Of a stretch of 64,000 bases of DNA, positions 1-8,572 are shown piece by piece. Position numbers and translations under genes: made by a program. Origin of the DNA: an uncultured Eubacteriales bacterium (GTDB lineage Bacteria; Bacillota; Clostridia; Oscillospirales; Oscillospiraceae). The DNA is taken from the NCBI GenBank assembly GCA_900545495.1, contig UQZJ01000008.1, positions 44,458 to 108,457 of the forward strand, given 5' to 3'. Below the pieces are notes generated by a model, which saw only the letters and a list, made by a program, of their open reading frames with translations, ran no database searches and had not been told where the DNA came from. The stretch's first letter is position 1; every line of letters begins with the position of its first letter.

Positions 1-2
1 AG

Positions 3-680
3 ACCATCCTATCCAAAACGGCAGATTCCGTCTCTTTCTGGCGGCGATTCGGCTTGAAATCCGGGAAGTTCGTTTTTACCTTAGCCAATCCCCGCCTGAT
101 CTCCCATATGAGCGACCTTCCGGACGAGCCAGTAAAGAACGCCGGTTTTACAGAGGCGACCGGCTTTACTTTTGCCCTGCCGCCCGACGATCCTGAGCGC
201 ACGGACCACAATACCCATAAAAACATCTACTATCCCGATTTTGTGCGGGAGGACGGTTCCTTTCTTGACGGCGCATACCTGCTCCTGCTGGACATCACGG
301 TGGAAAGCCAGGATGCCGTTAATTTTACAACGATGGACAAGGATGAGGGCGGGCTTCCCATGGGGCTTTATTCAGACCCCTATGTCTTCCGCACCGAGTC
401 CATTGTCAATGCCGGAGTTGCTGGCGATGAACAGGAAGACCCGGTGCCGTGCACTTTTCTCTTCTATTACAGCGGCTTTGGAAGCTGTTCTGAGAATGAC
501 CTGGCCTTCCGCGTGGAGCCCGGCGAGAGCATTACCTTCACGATAGGCTTTCCCATCAGCGACATTCGACATGGGGGGATCTTTGATCTAAATAAAATCT
601 CCCTGTACAGCCAGAATAGTGCGGAAAGTAGGCTCTGCCGGGTGGAGATCGCGGATGACGGCAGCGTGTCATTTGAATGA
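3..680 (+). CDS. Hypothetical protein, 5' end cut by the window edge
   Basis: The reading frame is open to the first base of the window, so this is the C-terminal part of a longer protein; a TTG at 54 and its residues are internal as far as can be seen. The visible part is about 225 residues, acidic, without membrane segments, and rich in beta-type sequence, ending in VEIADDGSVSFE. No enzyme motif is recognised. It lies 44 bases upstream of an ABC permease gene on the same strand and is probably the first visible member of that operon. Its composition recalls the last gene of the operon (3037-3627): both look like extracytoplasmic accessory proteins, but a family link is only a guess. Confidence 0.6.
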   Translation, partial: TILSKTADSVSFWRRFGLKSGKFVFTLANPRLISHMSDLPDEPVKNAGFTEATGFTFALPPDDPERTDHNTHKNIYYPDFVREDGSFLDGAYLLLLDITVESQDAVNFTTMDKDEGGLPMGLYSDPYVFRTESIVNAGVAGDEQEDPVPCTFLFYYSGFGSCSENDLAFRVEPGESITFTIGFPISDIRHGGIFDLNKISLYSQNSAESRLCRVEIADDGSVSFE

Positions 681-724
681 ACCTGCATTTCGGCACATTT
701 GCAAATCTATATCCATAACGGGAG

Positions 725-1573
725 ATGATACTATTGTGGAGCTCGATAAAAGTTGAATTATATAAGGCTGTTCATAACCGCTGGCTATGGATAGCTGTCC
801 TGATCGGGTCAGCTATTGCCTCCATCAACGTGTTGGAAAACATCCAGCGTATGTATACTTATGGCTATGCGGCCAGCGGTATCGGCGGCAATTATTGTGG
901 GCTGTCTCTATTTATCCACTGGATTGCTGTTGGGGGAACCAGTATGGGCTTTCGCATCCTTTACTTCGTGTGGCCAATTCTGGTGTCCATGCCCTTTGGG
1001 TGGTCATACTGTCAAGAACGAAGATCTGGCATTTATTATCAGATCGTCCTCAGACGCAATCACATGATATACTTTGTTTCGAAGTATATCGCAGTCTTTG
1101 TCAGCGGCGGAATTGCGCTGGCATTGCCTGTTTTCTTGAATCTGATGGTTAACGCTTTGATTTGCCCCGCACTTATCCCCAATGTCAACGACTTTCTGGC
1201 GATGGTATTCGACGGCAATTTTCTTTCGCAAATTTACTATACAAATCCGTGGCTTTATTCCCTGATATGGTGTGGCATGGAATTCCTTTGGGGCGGCACC
1301 GCAGCCTGCCTTTGCTTTGTTGTGGGTGCCAAGCCGCGGCTACAGGTTATCGTGATCCTGACGCCATTTGTCATACTGGTCACCTTGGATGTGCTCTGTG
1401 CCGTTCTATTAAATTACGGACATTGCCATCTTGCGCTGTCACCATTGAATCTTGCGGCAGGCATTTCCGCCAATCAGAACCCGGAGTGGCTGATGTTTCT
1501 TGAAATCGGTGTTCTGATTGCAATTTCTTTCCTGATTGGGCGTTGGCAGGTGATAAAACATGAACTGGTTTAA
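725..1573 (+). CDS. ABC-2 type transporter permease
   Basis: A 282-residue membrane protein with about six hydrophobic segments: one near residues 22-42 (WLWIAVLIGSAIASI), others around 80-95, 125-150, 190-205, 215-235 and 255-275. It starts with a short amphipathic stretch (KVELYKAVHNRWLW) typical of ABC-2 permeases of small bacteriocin or lantibiotic exporters. It overlaps the next permease by 14 bases and is followed by an ATPase, so the three probably form one transporter. The ATG at 725 is very close to the GGGAG at 720-724; a TTG at 734 would have better spacing and is an equally good start. The substrate is unknown. Confidence 0.7.
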   Translation: MILLWSSIKVELYKAVHNRWLWIAVLIGSAIASINVLENIQRMYTYGYAASGIGGNYCGLSLFIHWIAVGGTSMGFRILYFVWPILVSMPFGWSYCQERRSGIYYQIVLRRNHMIYFVSKYIAVFVSGGIALALPVFLNLMVNALICPALIPNVNDFLAMVFDGNFLSQIYYTNPWLYSLIWCGMEFLWGGTAACLCFVVGAKPRLQVIVILTPFVILVTLDVLCAVLLNYGHCHLALSPLNLAAGISANQNPEWLMFLEIGVLIAISFLIGRWQVIKHELV

Positions 1574-2390
1574 TGTGCTCTGGCATGATCTGCGCAATGG
1601 ACTTCTTCGTTGGCGCCAGCTGCTGATCCCTATCATCTTCCTGATACCATGTTTTTTGGGCAACCGCGAATTTAGTGCCGCCGGGATTTCGGCTTCTTGG
1701 GGCGATTATCTGCTTTACTGCTTCAAAGGACAACTGCCAATTTCAGCAAACACCGCACTTCAAGATATCTCTTTACCAACATTGTGGATACTCGTTGTTG
1801 GAAGCTGCCTCTATCTAAACTTAGACTACCTGCCTAAAGACATGACATCGTTCGGCTTGCAGATTATTTACCGCTGCAGAAATAAAGCCGGCTGGTTTCT
1901 CTCAAAGTGTCTATGGAATGCAATGAGCTGTCTGCTCTATCTTGCGTTGGCCTGTCTTACAACATTTCTCTTCTCATGGTTTGCCGGCGCATCATCCACC
2001 ATGGCAGCTTCTTCCCAGTCCTGTGCTTATATTTTTCAATCCGCTATATTCGATCCGATATCATTATCCATAAGGCAAACCAGCATGGTTGCAGTCCTGC
2101 TTCCATTCCTGACTATTTTTGCATTAAGTATGCTGGAAATGCTTCTTTGCATGATTACGAAGCCAATTCTCGCCTTTTTATCATGCATGCTTCTATTAGC
2201 TTTTGCCGCGTTTGGATCATCTCGATGGTTTCTTGGTGTCGGTGCCATGTCAATACGAAGCTCTTATGTAACGGCAGGCGGTGCTTCTCCTCTATTCTCA
2301 GCATGCTTTGCTATTGGAATGATCATAGCATATATTCTGATTGGGGTAGCAGCATTCAGGAAAGCCGATATACTGAGCATAGAAGAATAG
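1560..2390 (+). CDS. ABC-2 type transporter permease, second subunit
   Basis: A 276-residue protein with about six hydrophobic segments: a first near residues 22-38 (LLIPIIFLIPCFLG), others near 80-95, 118-140, 175-200, 205-225 and 250-268. Its start lies inside the end of the previous permease gene (14-base overlap), which suggests translational coupling. With its neighbours it fits the two-permease plus one-ATPase layout of lantibiotic-immunity-like exporters. Base composition is AT-richer than the genes after 23 kb, consistent with an acquired operon. No substrate clue is visible. Confidence 0.7.
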   Translation: MNWFNVLWHDLRNGLLRWRQLLIPIIFLIPCFLGNREFSAAGISASWGDYLLYCFKGQLPISANTALQDISLPTLWILVVGSCLYLNLDYLPKDMTSFGLQIIYRCRNKAGWFLSKCLWNAMSCLLYLALACLTTFLFSWFAGASSTMAASSQSCAYIFQSAIFDPISLSIRQTSMVAVLLPFLTIFALSMLEMLLCMITKPILAFLSCMLLLAFAAFGSSRWFLGVGAMSIRSSYVTAGGASPLFSACFAIGMIIAYILIGVAAFRKADILSIEE

Positions 2391-2398
2391 GAGACCAT

Positions 2399-3040
2399 AT
2401 GGAAATCATTATCGACCATGCCACAAAAATTATCCGAAGGGCTACCATATTAGGCGATATATCTTATCGCTTTACCAGCGGCCATGTATATGGCCTGCAA
2501 GGGCCTAATGGCTGTGGTAAAACTATGCTGATGCGCCTTATCAGTGGACTCATCCGCCCCACAAGCGGCGCCGTATACATAGACGGCACTGAGTTGGGTA
2601 AGGAGGTTGATTTTCCCAGTTCACTTGGCCTTCTTATTGAAAACCCCTCCTTTCTCCCAAACTATACCGGTCTTGATAATCTCCGGCTTCTGGCCCGCCT
2701 CAGAGATCGCGTTACTATACAGCAAATCAGTCAGACAATTGAAGATGTTGGCTTATTGCCATCCGATCGCCGGAAATATAGAAAGTATTCCCTTGGCATG
2801 AAACAGCGCTTGGGGATTGCTGCGGCCATTATGGAGCAGCCTGACTTGATTATTTTAGATGAACCAACCAATGCACTGGATGACACAGGCGTCGCGCAGA
2901 TTTGTGCCCTCATCCGCCGCGAAAGAGAGCGTGGTGCTCTCATCGTACTTACATGCCACGATTCCAGCATTCTGACATCACTTTCAGATGAGATACTTAC
3001 TATCTCAAACGGCTGTATCGAAAGGACGTCTGTAACATGA
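2399..3040 (+). CDS. ABC transporter ATP-binding protein
   Basis: A 213-residue nucleotide-binding domain. Visible motifs are Walker A GPNGCGKT (about residues 35-42), a signature-like YSLGMKQRLG in place of LSGGQ, and Walker B LIILDEPTNALD followed by a switch histidine in LTCHD. The LGMKQR signature is typical of ABC-2 exporters for bacteriocins, polyketides or antibiotics. The start is chosen at the ATG after GGAGACC; a longer frame upstream overlaps the permease and is not supported. It should energise the two permeases just upstream, and its stop overlaps the start of the next gene by four bases. Confidence 0.85.
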   Translation: MEIIIDHATKIIRRATILGDISYRFTSGHVYGLQGPNGCGKTMLMRLISGLIRPTSGAVYIDGTELGKEVDFPSSLGLLIENPSFLPNYTGLDNLRLLARLRDRVTIQQISQTIEDVGLLPSDRRKYRKYSLGMKQRLGIAAAIMEQPDLIILDEPTNALDDTGVAQICALIRRERERGALIVLTCHDSSILTSLSDEILTISNGCIERTSVT

Positions 3041-3627
3041 AAAAGCGAAGTATTATCGTTGGCATCCTTATCGTTCTGCTATGCGCTGCTTGGGCATGGC
3101 GATACACAACGCTGAATCATGTATATAAAAATCTCTGTGCCCAAAAGGAGCTGCATGAAATAGGTGACGTTGTTCCGTTTGGTCAGGATTATATTGGCGG
3201 CGCCTGTATTGATGGATACTCCTTACGAGTGGATCAGTTTGATATCGTAGACTTTGGTGAATACATCAGCAGCAGTGATCTTGTTGATGTCGATGATTAT
3301 CCATCACACCCCGAAAAATTGGCGTTAACCTACATAACGTTGTTTAATGGCAGCAGCGATGCGGAGGGCGTTATGCTGACAGACCTCGCGCTCCACGGAG
3401 TCGACAATTACGTCGGTTTGGACTGGGAACTCCTCACCAAATTAAATCCGGTTTTACAAGGAAATTTCGGCATCCATCTTTCGCCCCATACGGAATACCA
3501 ACTTGTTCTTCCCTTTGATCTGCAAAAAGCCTTCTTTGGAAGTGACACATGGCGGCATCTGGACAAATACTCCATGTATTTGCACATGACCTCGTTTCCC
3601 ATGGAAAAAGACATCAAGGTTCAGTGA
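3037..3627 (+). CDS. Membrane-anchored extracytoplasmic protein of unknown function
   Basis: A 196-residue protein that begins MKKRSIIVGILIVLLCAAWAW, a signal anchor or uncleaved signal segment, followed by a hydrophilic domain with no lipobox. It starts four bases before the end of the ATPase gene (ATGA overlap), so it belongs to the exporter operon. Small single-anchor proteins like this (DUF5028-like is a possibility) often accompany bacteriocin ABC exporters, where an immunity or accessory role is suspected. That role is inference; no catalytic motif is seen. Confidence 0.6.
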   Translation: MKKRSIIVGILIVLLCAAWAWRYTTLNHVYKNLCAQKELHEIGDVVPFGQDYIGGACIDGYSLRVDQFDIVDFGEYISSSDLVDVDDYPSHPEKLALTYITLFNGSSDAEGVMLTDLALHGVDNYVGLDWELLTKLNPVLQGNFGIHLSPHTEYQLVLPFDLQKAFFGSDTWRHLDKYSMYLHMTSFPMEKDIKVQ

Positions 3628-3810
3628 TCTATCGTATGTTTCGTGGTTAATCTGTAGGTTTTCTACTCATTACGCCGCAATCGAGTCTCATACCTTTTTA
3701 GGTTCTGTTTTATGGGAATACTTGTCTCATTCTTCCTTCTGTCTTAGTACCTCCGATAGAGTGAGTCCTTCTGGGTACGCCATGGTGACGCTACCCTCGT
3801 GACAACTTGA

Positions 3811-3843
3811 GAGCGCACCTCCCCCTTGGTGGGAGGTGCGCTC
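3811..3843. terminator. Strong hairpin, probable bidirectional terminator
   Basis: A perfect 13-bp stem (3811-3823 with 3831-3843) and a 7-base loop, followed by TTTCT on the plus strand. It lies ten bases beyond the stop of the minus-strand winged-helix gene and downstream of the plus-strand exporter operon, so it may end both transcripts. The rest of 3628-3852 holds nothing else recognised. Confidence 0.65.
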
Positions 3844-3852
3844 TTTCTCTGC

Positions 3853-4110
3853 TCATTTGACGCGATACAGGTTGCTGGTCAGGCTGCCGTTGGGACGGCG
3901 GCGATGGGTGCGCTCCAGGAAACCGTGACGTTCCAAATCTGTCAACGCCCGCTGCACGGTACGGCGGGACAGCTTCAGATCCTCCGCGATCCTGCGGACG
4001 CTGGGCCAGCAGGTATTCCCTGCGTCAGACCGATCCTTGAGGTACATATAGACTGTCCTTGCCCGATGGGGCAGCTCCATGTCGGCGTAGATGCTTCCAA
4101 AGTAGCTCAT
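3853..4110 (-). CDS. Winged-helix DNA-binding protein
   Basis: An 85-residue protein with a clear winged helix: TCWPSVRRIAEDLKLSRRTV is the helix-turn-helix, followed by QRALTDLERHGFLERT and a wing ending in TSNLYRVK. This fold is shared by replication-initiator C-termini and transcription factors of conjugative elements. Its ATG overlaps the stop of the coupling-protein gene by four bases, so it is the last gene of the minus-strand element operon and ends just before a strong terminator. The exact role (regulator or replication accessory) cannot be decided. Confidence 0.7.
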   Translation of the reverse strand: MSYFGSIYADMELPHRARTVYMYLKDRSDAGNTCWPSVRRIAEDLKLSRRTVQRALTDLERHGFLERTHRRRPNGSLTSNLYRVK

Positions 4111-5885
4111 GGCCTTGTGTCCTCACTGTAGAGCCCCATGGCCGAGCGAGGTGTTCTCCTCTGTGTGGCCGATGCCTGCTGCGCCTGTATGGGCCGGTCA
4201 CTGCTGCTATATCTTTTGCTGATACTGAGGAACAATTCCTGACGGCTGGCGTAGGCCACAGGCCGCGCCGCGTGTTCCGGTGTGGCATAGGTCGCATCGA
4301 AGGTAATGCCCCAATCGAGAAACAGCCGCAGCTTCGTCTGCATGGGATGTGTTCCCGTTTTTATCACCACAAAGCTGCCCTTGGGAATGGATTTCAACTC
4401 GTCCGGCGTCATCAGCGGACGCTCTATCATCTGCAGGCTCTGGCTGGGATCGTTCTTCCCCTTACTGACAGAGCCGCTGAGTACCGTGCGGCTGCCCAGC
4501 GATTTGGAAAGCTGCTCCGCCGTCTGACTGTTGGGCGCAAAGCCGCCGAAGATGGTATCCTGACAGTTGTCAGTCAATATTTCTGCGCCTTCTCTGCCGT
4601 AAGTCTTCTCCAACTGCGCCAGCGATTGGATGATGGGTACCAGTGTGATACCTCGGGAACGTCCCGCACTGAACAATGCCTCCACATCAAAGGCAGGCAT
4701 TGTGCCAAACTCATCACAATAGAACACCACGCGGCCGGGCAGACGCCCGCCGTTCTCGTCCGCCACGGCGAACAGCTCCCGCGCCAGCGTCTGTATCATC
4801 AAGCCTGCCATGAAGTTCTTGGTGGTGTCCTCCTCCGGCAGGATTAAGAATACGGTGGATTTCTCCGCCGCGAATTGCTCTGCATTGATGGCACTGTCGA
4901 AGCACAGCACCTGCTCCAGCTCGCTGTCGAGGAAGGCGTTGAGCCGGGACAGCACCGTGGACATGACGGAGGCCATGGCCTGTTCAGAGGCATCCAGCGC
5001 TGCACCGGCAAACCATCGGGCCTTGTGTACGTCCGGCAGTCTGTCCATCAGAAGTGCAAACCAGTTTTTGCCGCGAACGCCGGAGGGTGCTAATAGTTCC
5101 TGTACCAGCTTGAATACGGACACGATGTGTTGGCGTTCTGTGGGGCATTTGCTGTCCGGCGGCAGGAATTCCGCCAGCAGGAGCACTACGGAGGTCAGCA
5201 AGCCCTCCGCCGCATCGTAGAAATAGGCGTTCTGCCCGTAGTCAGTGTCGCCGTTCGGAGACACGACGGTCTTGGCCAGTATCTTGGCGTACTTCTCCGC
5301 TTTGGCACGGGCGGCAAGACCGCCGGTCGCCCGTGTCTCATCCATGTAGTGGTTGATGAGCGTCAGCAGGTTGTAGCCATCCGAGCGCGTGGGGTTACGC
5401 AGATCCACCACAGAAACATGATAGCCATAATACCTCGCTGCCACTGCGCCGTAGTTGCGGGCGAGGTCACCCTTTGTGTCCGTAGCAAAAAAACTCATAC
5501 CGCAGGCGCAGGCATACTCCAGATTGGGATACAGGAAATACGCCGTCTTACCCACGCCGGATGCACCGATCATAAGACAATGCACATCGTCCTTGTCTAC
5601 CAGTGCGGTGATGCCGTGCTTGCTGCTGGTGCTGCCCAGCACCAATCCCTGCGCGTCAGGTAGGTTTTTTCCCGCCCGCCAGTCCGATACTTGGAAGGGA
5701 ACAAGGGCATAGGTCTTACGGATCTCTGTATTGGTAGCCCACCGTGCCGTGCCATGCTGCCCGTCGCCTACGGTCTTGGACTTGATATTGTTCAGCGCGT
5801 AGTGGTCACCCAGCAATGCCAGTCCGCCGATGATGGTCGCCATGGCGCCTGCCGCCGCAAAGAGTATCCAGAGGTTATCTGTCAC
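4107..5885 (-). CDS. VirD4/TraG-type conjugative coupling protein
   Basis: A 592-residue type IV secretion coupling ATPase, which normally docks the relaxase-DNA complex to the secretion channel. It has one membrane segment near residues 5-26, Walker A GASGVGKT at 107-114, the TraG-typical ATDTKGDL at about 134-141 and Walker B VVFYCDEFGT at 386-395. The family usually has two N-terminal membrane helices, so the N-terminus is somewhat short. Translation starts at GTG after AAGGAG. A divergent plus-strand cassette lies upstream. The rest of a type IV secretion apparatus is not in the window, so this ATPase may have lost its own channel. Confidence 0.88.
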   Translation of the reverse strand: MTDNLWILFAAAGAMATIIGGLALLGDHYALNNIKSKTVGDGQHGTARWATNTEIRKTYALVPFQVSDWRAGKNLPDAQGLVLGSTSSKHGITALVDKDDVHCLMIGASGVGKTAYFLYPNLEYACACGMSFFATDTKGDLARNYGAVAARYYGYHVSVVDLRNPTRSDGYNLLTLINHYMDETRATGGLAARAKAEKYAKILAKTVVSPNGDTDYGQNAYFYDAAEGLLTSVVLLLAEFLPPDSKCPTERQHIVSVFKLVQELLAPSGVRGKNWFALLMDRLPDVHKARWFAGAALDASEQAMASVMSTVLSRLNAFLDSELEQVLCFDSAINAEQFAAEKSTVFLILPEEDTTKNFMAGLMIQTLARELFAVADENGGRLPGRVVFYCDEFGTMPAFDVEALFSAGRSRGITLVPIIQSLAQLEKTYGREGAEILTDNCQDTIFGGFAPNSQTAEQLSKSLGSRTVLSGSVSKGKNDPSQSLQMIERPLMTPDELKSIPKGSFVVIKTGTHPMQTKLRLFLDWGITFDATYATPEHAARPVAYASRQELFLSISKRYSSSDRPIQAQQASATQRRTPRSAMGLYSEDTRP

Positions 5886-5956
5886 AGGATTTCTCCTTTC
5901 TTTTTTTATCGATTTATGTTACTATTGCCGTGTAAAAATAGGGGGAGGGACACTAC

Positions 5957-6820
5957 ATGAGCCATCTCGTTGCCACCGAATATAAATGCTTTGAGGACAT
6001 TCGCAGAACGCGCCCCGACGGTTCCGAGTATTGGTATGCCAGAGAACTGGCTCCGGTCCTGGATTATGCAAAATGGGAAAACTTTGCCAAGGTCATCAAG
6101 CGCGCTATGATCGCCTGTGAAAACAGTGGGCATAACGTTGCCGAATGTTTTCCTGAGGTCAGGAAAACATCTCCTATGCCTCACGGCGGTGTGAAGGAGC
6201 TTGTTGACTACGAGTTGTCCCGCTACGCCTGCTATCTGATCGTACAGAACGGTGATCCGCGCAAAGAAGTCATCGCGCTGGGGCAAACCTATTTCGCCAT
6301 CCAAACCTACCGGCAGGAAGTGGCAGACCGTTTTAACCAGCTGGACGAGGACAGCCGCCGACTGGTCGTGCGCGGCGATATCAAGCAATGGAATCAGCTG
6401 CTTGCCGAAGCAGCCAGAAACGCCGGTGTGATCACGGCAGATGAGTTTGCCGTATTCCAAAACGCCGGGTACATGGGATTGTACGGCGGCATGACCGTGG
6501 ATGACATTCACCGCAAGAAGAACTTGGAGGTCGGTCAAAAGATCCTCGACTACATGGGCAGTACAGAGCTGATCGCAAACCTGTTCCGTATTTCTCAGAC
6601 CGAGGAGAAGCTGCGGAAGGATAGCGTGAACAGCGCGGATACCGCCACCGCCGTCCATTACAAGGTCGGCAGTGAAGTAAGAGAAGCCATCGAAAAAATC
6701 GGCGGCACAATGCCGGAAGATCTGCCCACTCCCGAAAAGAGCATCGCCCAGCTGGAAAAGGAACAGCTCCAGCGACTAAAACAGCAGGCGCTGGATGGGC
6801 AATTGATGTTGGATGAATGA
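5957..6820 (+). CDS. dinD: DinD-like DNA damage-inducible protein
   Basis: A 287-residue protein that matches the DinD family by eye: N-terminal BRO-N-like segment with EYWYARELAPVLDYAKWENF, then ENSGHNVAECFPEVRK and YELSRYACYLIVQNGDPRK, and a helical C-terminal half. In Escherichia coli DinD is SOS-induced and inhibits RecA filaments; the role of element-borne copies is not established. It is on the plus strand, opposite to the surrounding conjugation genes, and is the first gene of a three-gene defence-like cassette. The ribosome binding site is GGGAGGG. No obvious Gram-positive LexA box was found in the 70-base upstream gap. Confidence 0.85.
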   Translation: MSHLVATEYKCFEDIRRTRPDGSEYWYARELAPVLDYAKWENFAKVIKRAMIACENSGHNVAECFPEVRKTSPMPHGGVKELVDYELSRYACYLIVQNGDPRKEVIALGQTYFAIQTYRQEVADRFNQLDEDSRRLVVRGDIKQWNQLLAEAARNAGVITADEFAVFQNAGYMGLYGGMTVDDIHRKKNLEVGQKILDYMGSTELIANLFRISQTEEKLRKDSVNSADTATAVHYKVGSEVREAIEKIGGTMPEDLPTPEKSIAQLEKEQLQRLKQQALDGQLMLDE

Positions 6821-6907
6821 AGGTTTCAGCAACCTTGTGCTGTTAGCCATTTTACACCTATTGCCGCCAAATACTGTTGCACACAGGACCTTTCTTTTTT
6901 AGCTGTT

Positions 6908-6937
6908 TTGTGTTACTATGTGAAAAAGTGGTATGAT
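6908..6937 (+). promoter_or_regulatory. Candidate promoter for the MntA/HepT pair
   Basis: TTGTGT, an 18-base spacer, then TATGAT with an extended -10 (TGGTATGAT). It lies about 35 bases upstream of the nucleotidyltransferase start. Nothing else is seen in 6821-6972. Confidence 0.5.
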
Positions 6938-6972
6938 AAGTATGTGAAGCGACATATCTTGATGGAGGGCGC

Positions 6973-7266
6973 ATGGACGAGCTATACACAAAACTTGCAA
7001 ATCTTGCCGCACGGTATGGCGCACAGCGGTTAGTCCTCTACGGCTCCCGCGCCAGAGGAGACTTCCACGCACGCAGCGATGTTGACCTCGCTGTATACGG
7101 TATGCCCGAGAAGCAGCGCGGCGGCTTTTCCCTTGAGGCAGAGGATCTTCCCACGCTCTTGAAGCTGGATATCGTGCATATCTCCGAGAATATGGAACCC
7201 GCGTTTCTGCAAAACATCGAGAAGGATGGTGTAACACTGTATGCTGCAGAAGATCGAAAACTATAA
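6973..7266 (+). CDS. mntA: MNT-domain nucleotidyltransferase antitoxin
   Basis: A 97-residue minimal nucleotidyltransferase. The signature GSRARGDFHARSDVDLAV (residues 24-41) carries the GS motif and the metal-binding DxD pair (D36, D38), and a third acidic residue is in LKLDIVHI. In type VII toxin-antitoxin systems MntA transfers AMP groups to the HEPN toxin and neutralises it. The next gene encodes that HEPN partner and overlaps it by 26 bases, the usual arrangement. The ribosome binding site is GGAGGG. The pair sits with dinD on the plus strand inside the element, where it may aid maintenance or phage defence (inference). Confidence 0.85.
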   Translation: MDELYTKLANLAARYGAQRLVLYGSRARGDFHARSDVDLAVYGMPEKQRGGFSLEAEDLPTLLKLDIVHISENMEPAFLQNIEKDGVTLYAAEDRKL

Positions 7267-7627
7267 ACGTGCCTTTGCGCGGTTGGAAGATGCCGTCAAA
7301 AGCTATCTTGCAGCGCCGCAGGATACGTTGTACCGCGATGGACTGATTCAGCGTTTTGAGTTCGCGGTGGAGCTGGCGTGGAAATCACTCCGCGAATACT
7401 TGGAGGATCAGGGCGTTGTGCTCGCCGTCGTTTCGCCCCGCGCTGTGCTGAAGGACGCCTATGCCGCCGGCATAATCGACGATGCCGATATGTGGAACGC
7501 AATCATCTCCGCACGAAATATTACTTCCCATGTCTACGATGAGGCTACCGCCACCGAAATCGCACGGCAGATCTGCGAAGATTTCACGCCCGTACTCCGT
7601 TCTTTGCTATTGCGCTACCAACAGTGA
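7241..7627 (+). CDS. hepT: HEPN-domain toxin (HI0074-type partner of MntA)
   Basis: A 128-residue all-helical protein with the HI0074-like nucleotidyltransferase partner features FEFAVELAWKSLREYLEDQG and the HEPN active-site motif R92-N-I-T-S-H97 (R-X4-H). In this family the R-X4-6-H motif cuts RNA and the toxin is silenced by AMPylation of a nearby tyrosine; here Y99 follows the motif (HVYDEA). The intact motif suggests an active toxin. The gene overlaps the antitoxin gene by 26 bases and ends ten bases before a terminator hairpin. Confidence 0.82.
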   Translation: MLQKIENYKRAFARLEDAVKSYLAAPQDTLYRDGLIQRFEFAVELAWKSLREYLEDQGVVLAVVSPRAVLKDAYAAGIIDDADMWNAIISARNITSHVYDEATATEIARQICEDFTPVLRSLLLRYQQ

Positions 7628-7636
7628 CATGAATTT

Positions 7637-7666
7637 ACCCCGACAGCCTTATGCTGTCGGGGTTTT
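7637..7666. terminator. Bidirectional terminator between convergent genes
   Basis: An 11-bp perfect stem (7637-7647 with 7653-7663), 5-base loop and a following TTT. It ends the plus-strand hepT transcript and, because its right arm includes the last codons of the DUF3991 gene, it can also stop the minus-strand transcript. Confidence 0.7.
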
Positions 7667-8560
7667 CGCTTTGTCTCGCTTCGCGCACAGGTCATCGTTC
7701 CAGTCTTTTCCCTGCGGACGCAGACGCTCCACGTCCACATCCATCTCCTCCAGCACCTCCATCATGTTTTCACAGGCATCCTCGCCCGCCTCATCGTTGT
7801 CGAGGCAGAGATAGACCATATTCAGCTTCGGGTTCTGCCGCAGACGTTCCAGCACCGGCTGAACAGACGTGCCGCAGCAGGCCACATAGCTGTGTTCCAG
7901 CCAGCCTGTCGGATAGAGCGTGATGTGGGACAGCAGGTCGATGGGAGCTTCAAACACATACAGGGAGCGATCTGTGCCATCCTTGTGGAAGCTGTGCTTC
8001 GCCTCGCTGCCCTCCACATTGATGCGGAACACCTTGCCCTGACTGTTGCTGCTGCGAAGATGGGCGTGCCTGGCTTCTCCGTTTTCGTCCACGCCCACGA
8101 ACACACAGTTGTGATGCAGAGTGTCTTCGTAGAGCAGCTTCTCCCGCACGAACGCCGTGACCACGTCGCGGTCGATGCGCCGGTGGGTGGTCAGGTAGGC
8201 GTAGAGCCGCCGCATATTGAGATAGGCCTCCGGCAGCGCGAAGGGCTTCGGCTCTCTCGACTCCGGCTCCTTCTTGACGATGGGGATGATGCCCTGACCG
8301 TCCCGCCCCAGCAGCATAGTCACCGCTTCGGGATAGGTCTTGTCGTAGAATTGCTGCACGAAGCTGATGGCGCGTCCGCCCTTCCGTGCGGCATGGTCAT
8401 ACCACATCGGTCCGCGCACGGTGATGCTGTGGTCGCTGACCAGCCGGTAATCCCGTCCGGCCATAATGAGTTTCTCGCCTCGATCCAACAGAAAAGACGG
8501 CAGGTCAACCTCGTTGGCCTGCCGTTTCTCCGCGGATGTGAAATATACAAATTTACCCAC
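7649..8560 (-). CDS. DUF3991/TOPRIM-domain protein of conjugative elements
   Basis: A 303-residue protein. The N-terminal half resembles a CHC2-like/DUF3991 region (SDHSITVRGPMWYDHAARKG) and the C-terminal third is a TOPRIM-like fold with the acidic motif NMVYLCLDNDEAGEDA. Such primase-like proteins are almost always linked to MobP relaxases in Clostridial elements and are thought to act on transferred or replicating element DNA. The start is GTG after GGAGG with 7-base spacing. It follows the broken relaxase gene by 12 bases in the same operon. Confidence 0.8.
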   Translation of the reverse strand: MGKFVYFTSAEKRQANEVDLPSFLLDRGEKLIMAGRDYRLVSDHSITVRGPMWYDHAARKGGRAISFVQQFYDKTYPEAVTMLLGRDGQGIIPIVKKEPESREPKPFALPEAYLNMRRLYAYLTTHRRIDRDVVTAFVREKLLYEDTLHHNCVFVGVDENGEARHAHLRSSNSQGKVFRINVEGSEAKHSFHKDGTDRSLYVFEAPIDLLSHITLYPTGWLEHSYVACCGTSVQPVLERLRQNPKLNMVYLCLDNDEAGEDACENMMEVLEEMDVDVERLRPQGKDWNDDLCAKRDKAKTPTA

Positions 8561-8572
8561 GCTTTATACCTC

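Noticed and set aside
5886..5956. LexA-type SOS box in front of dinD
   Set aside because: No CGAAC-N4-GTTCG-like palindrome is present in the 71-base gap.
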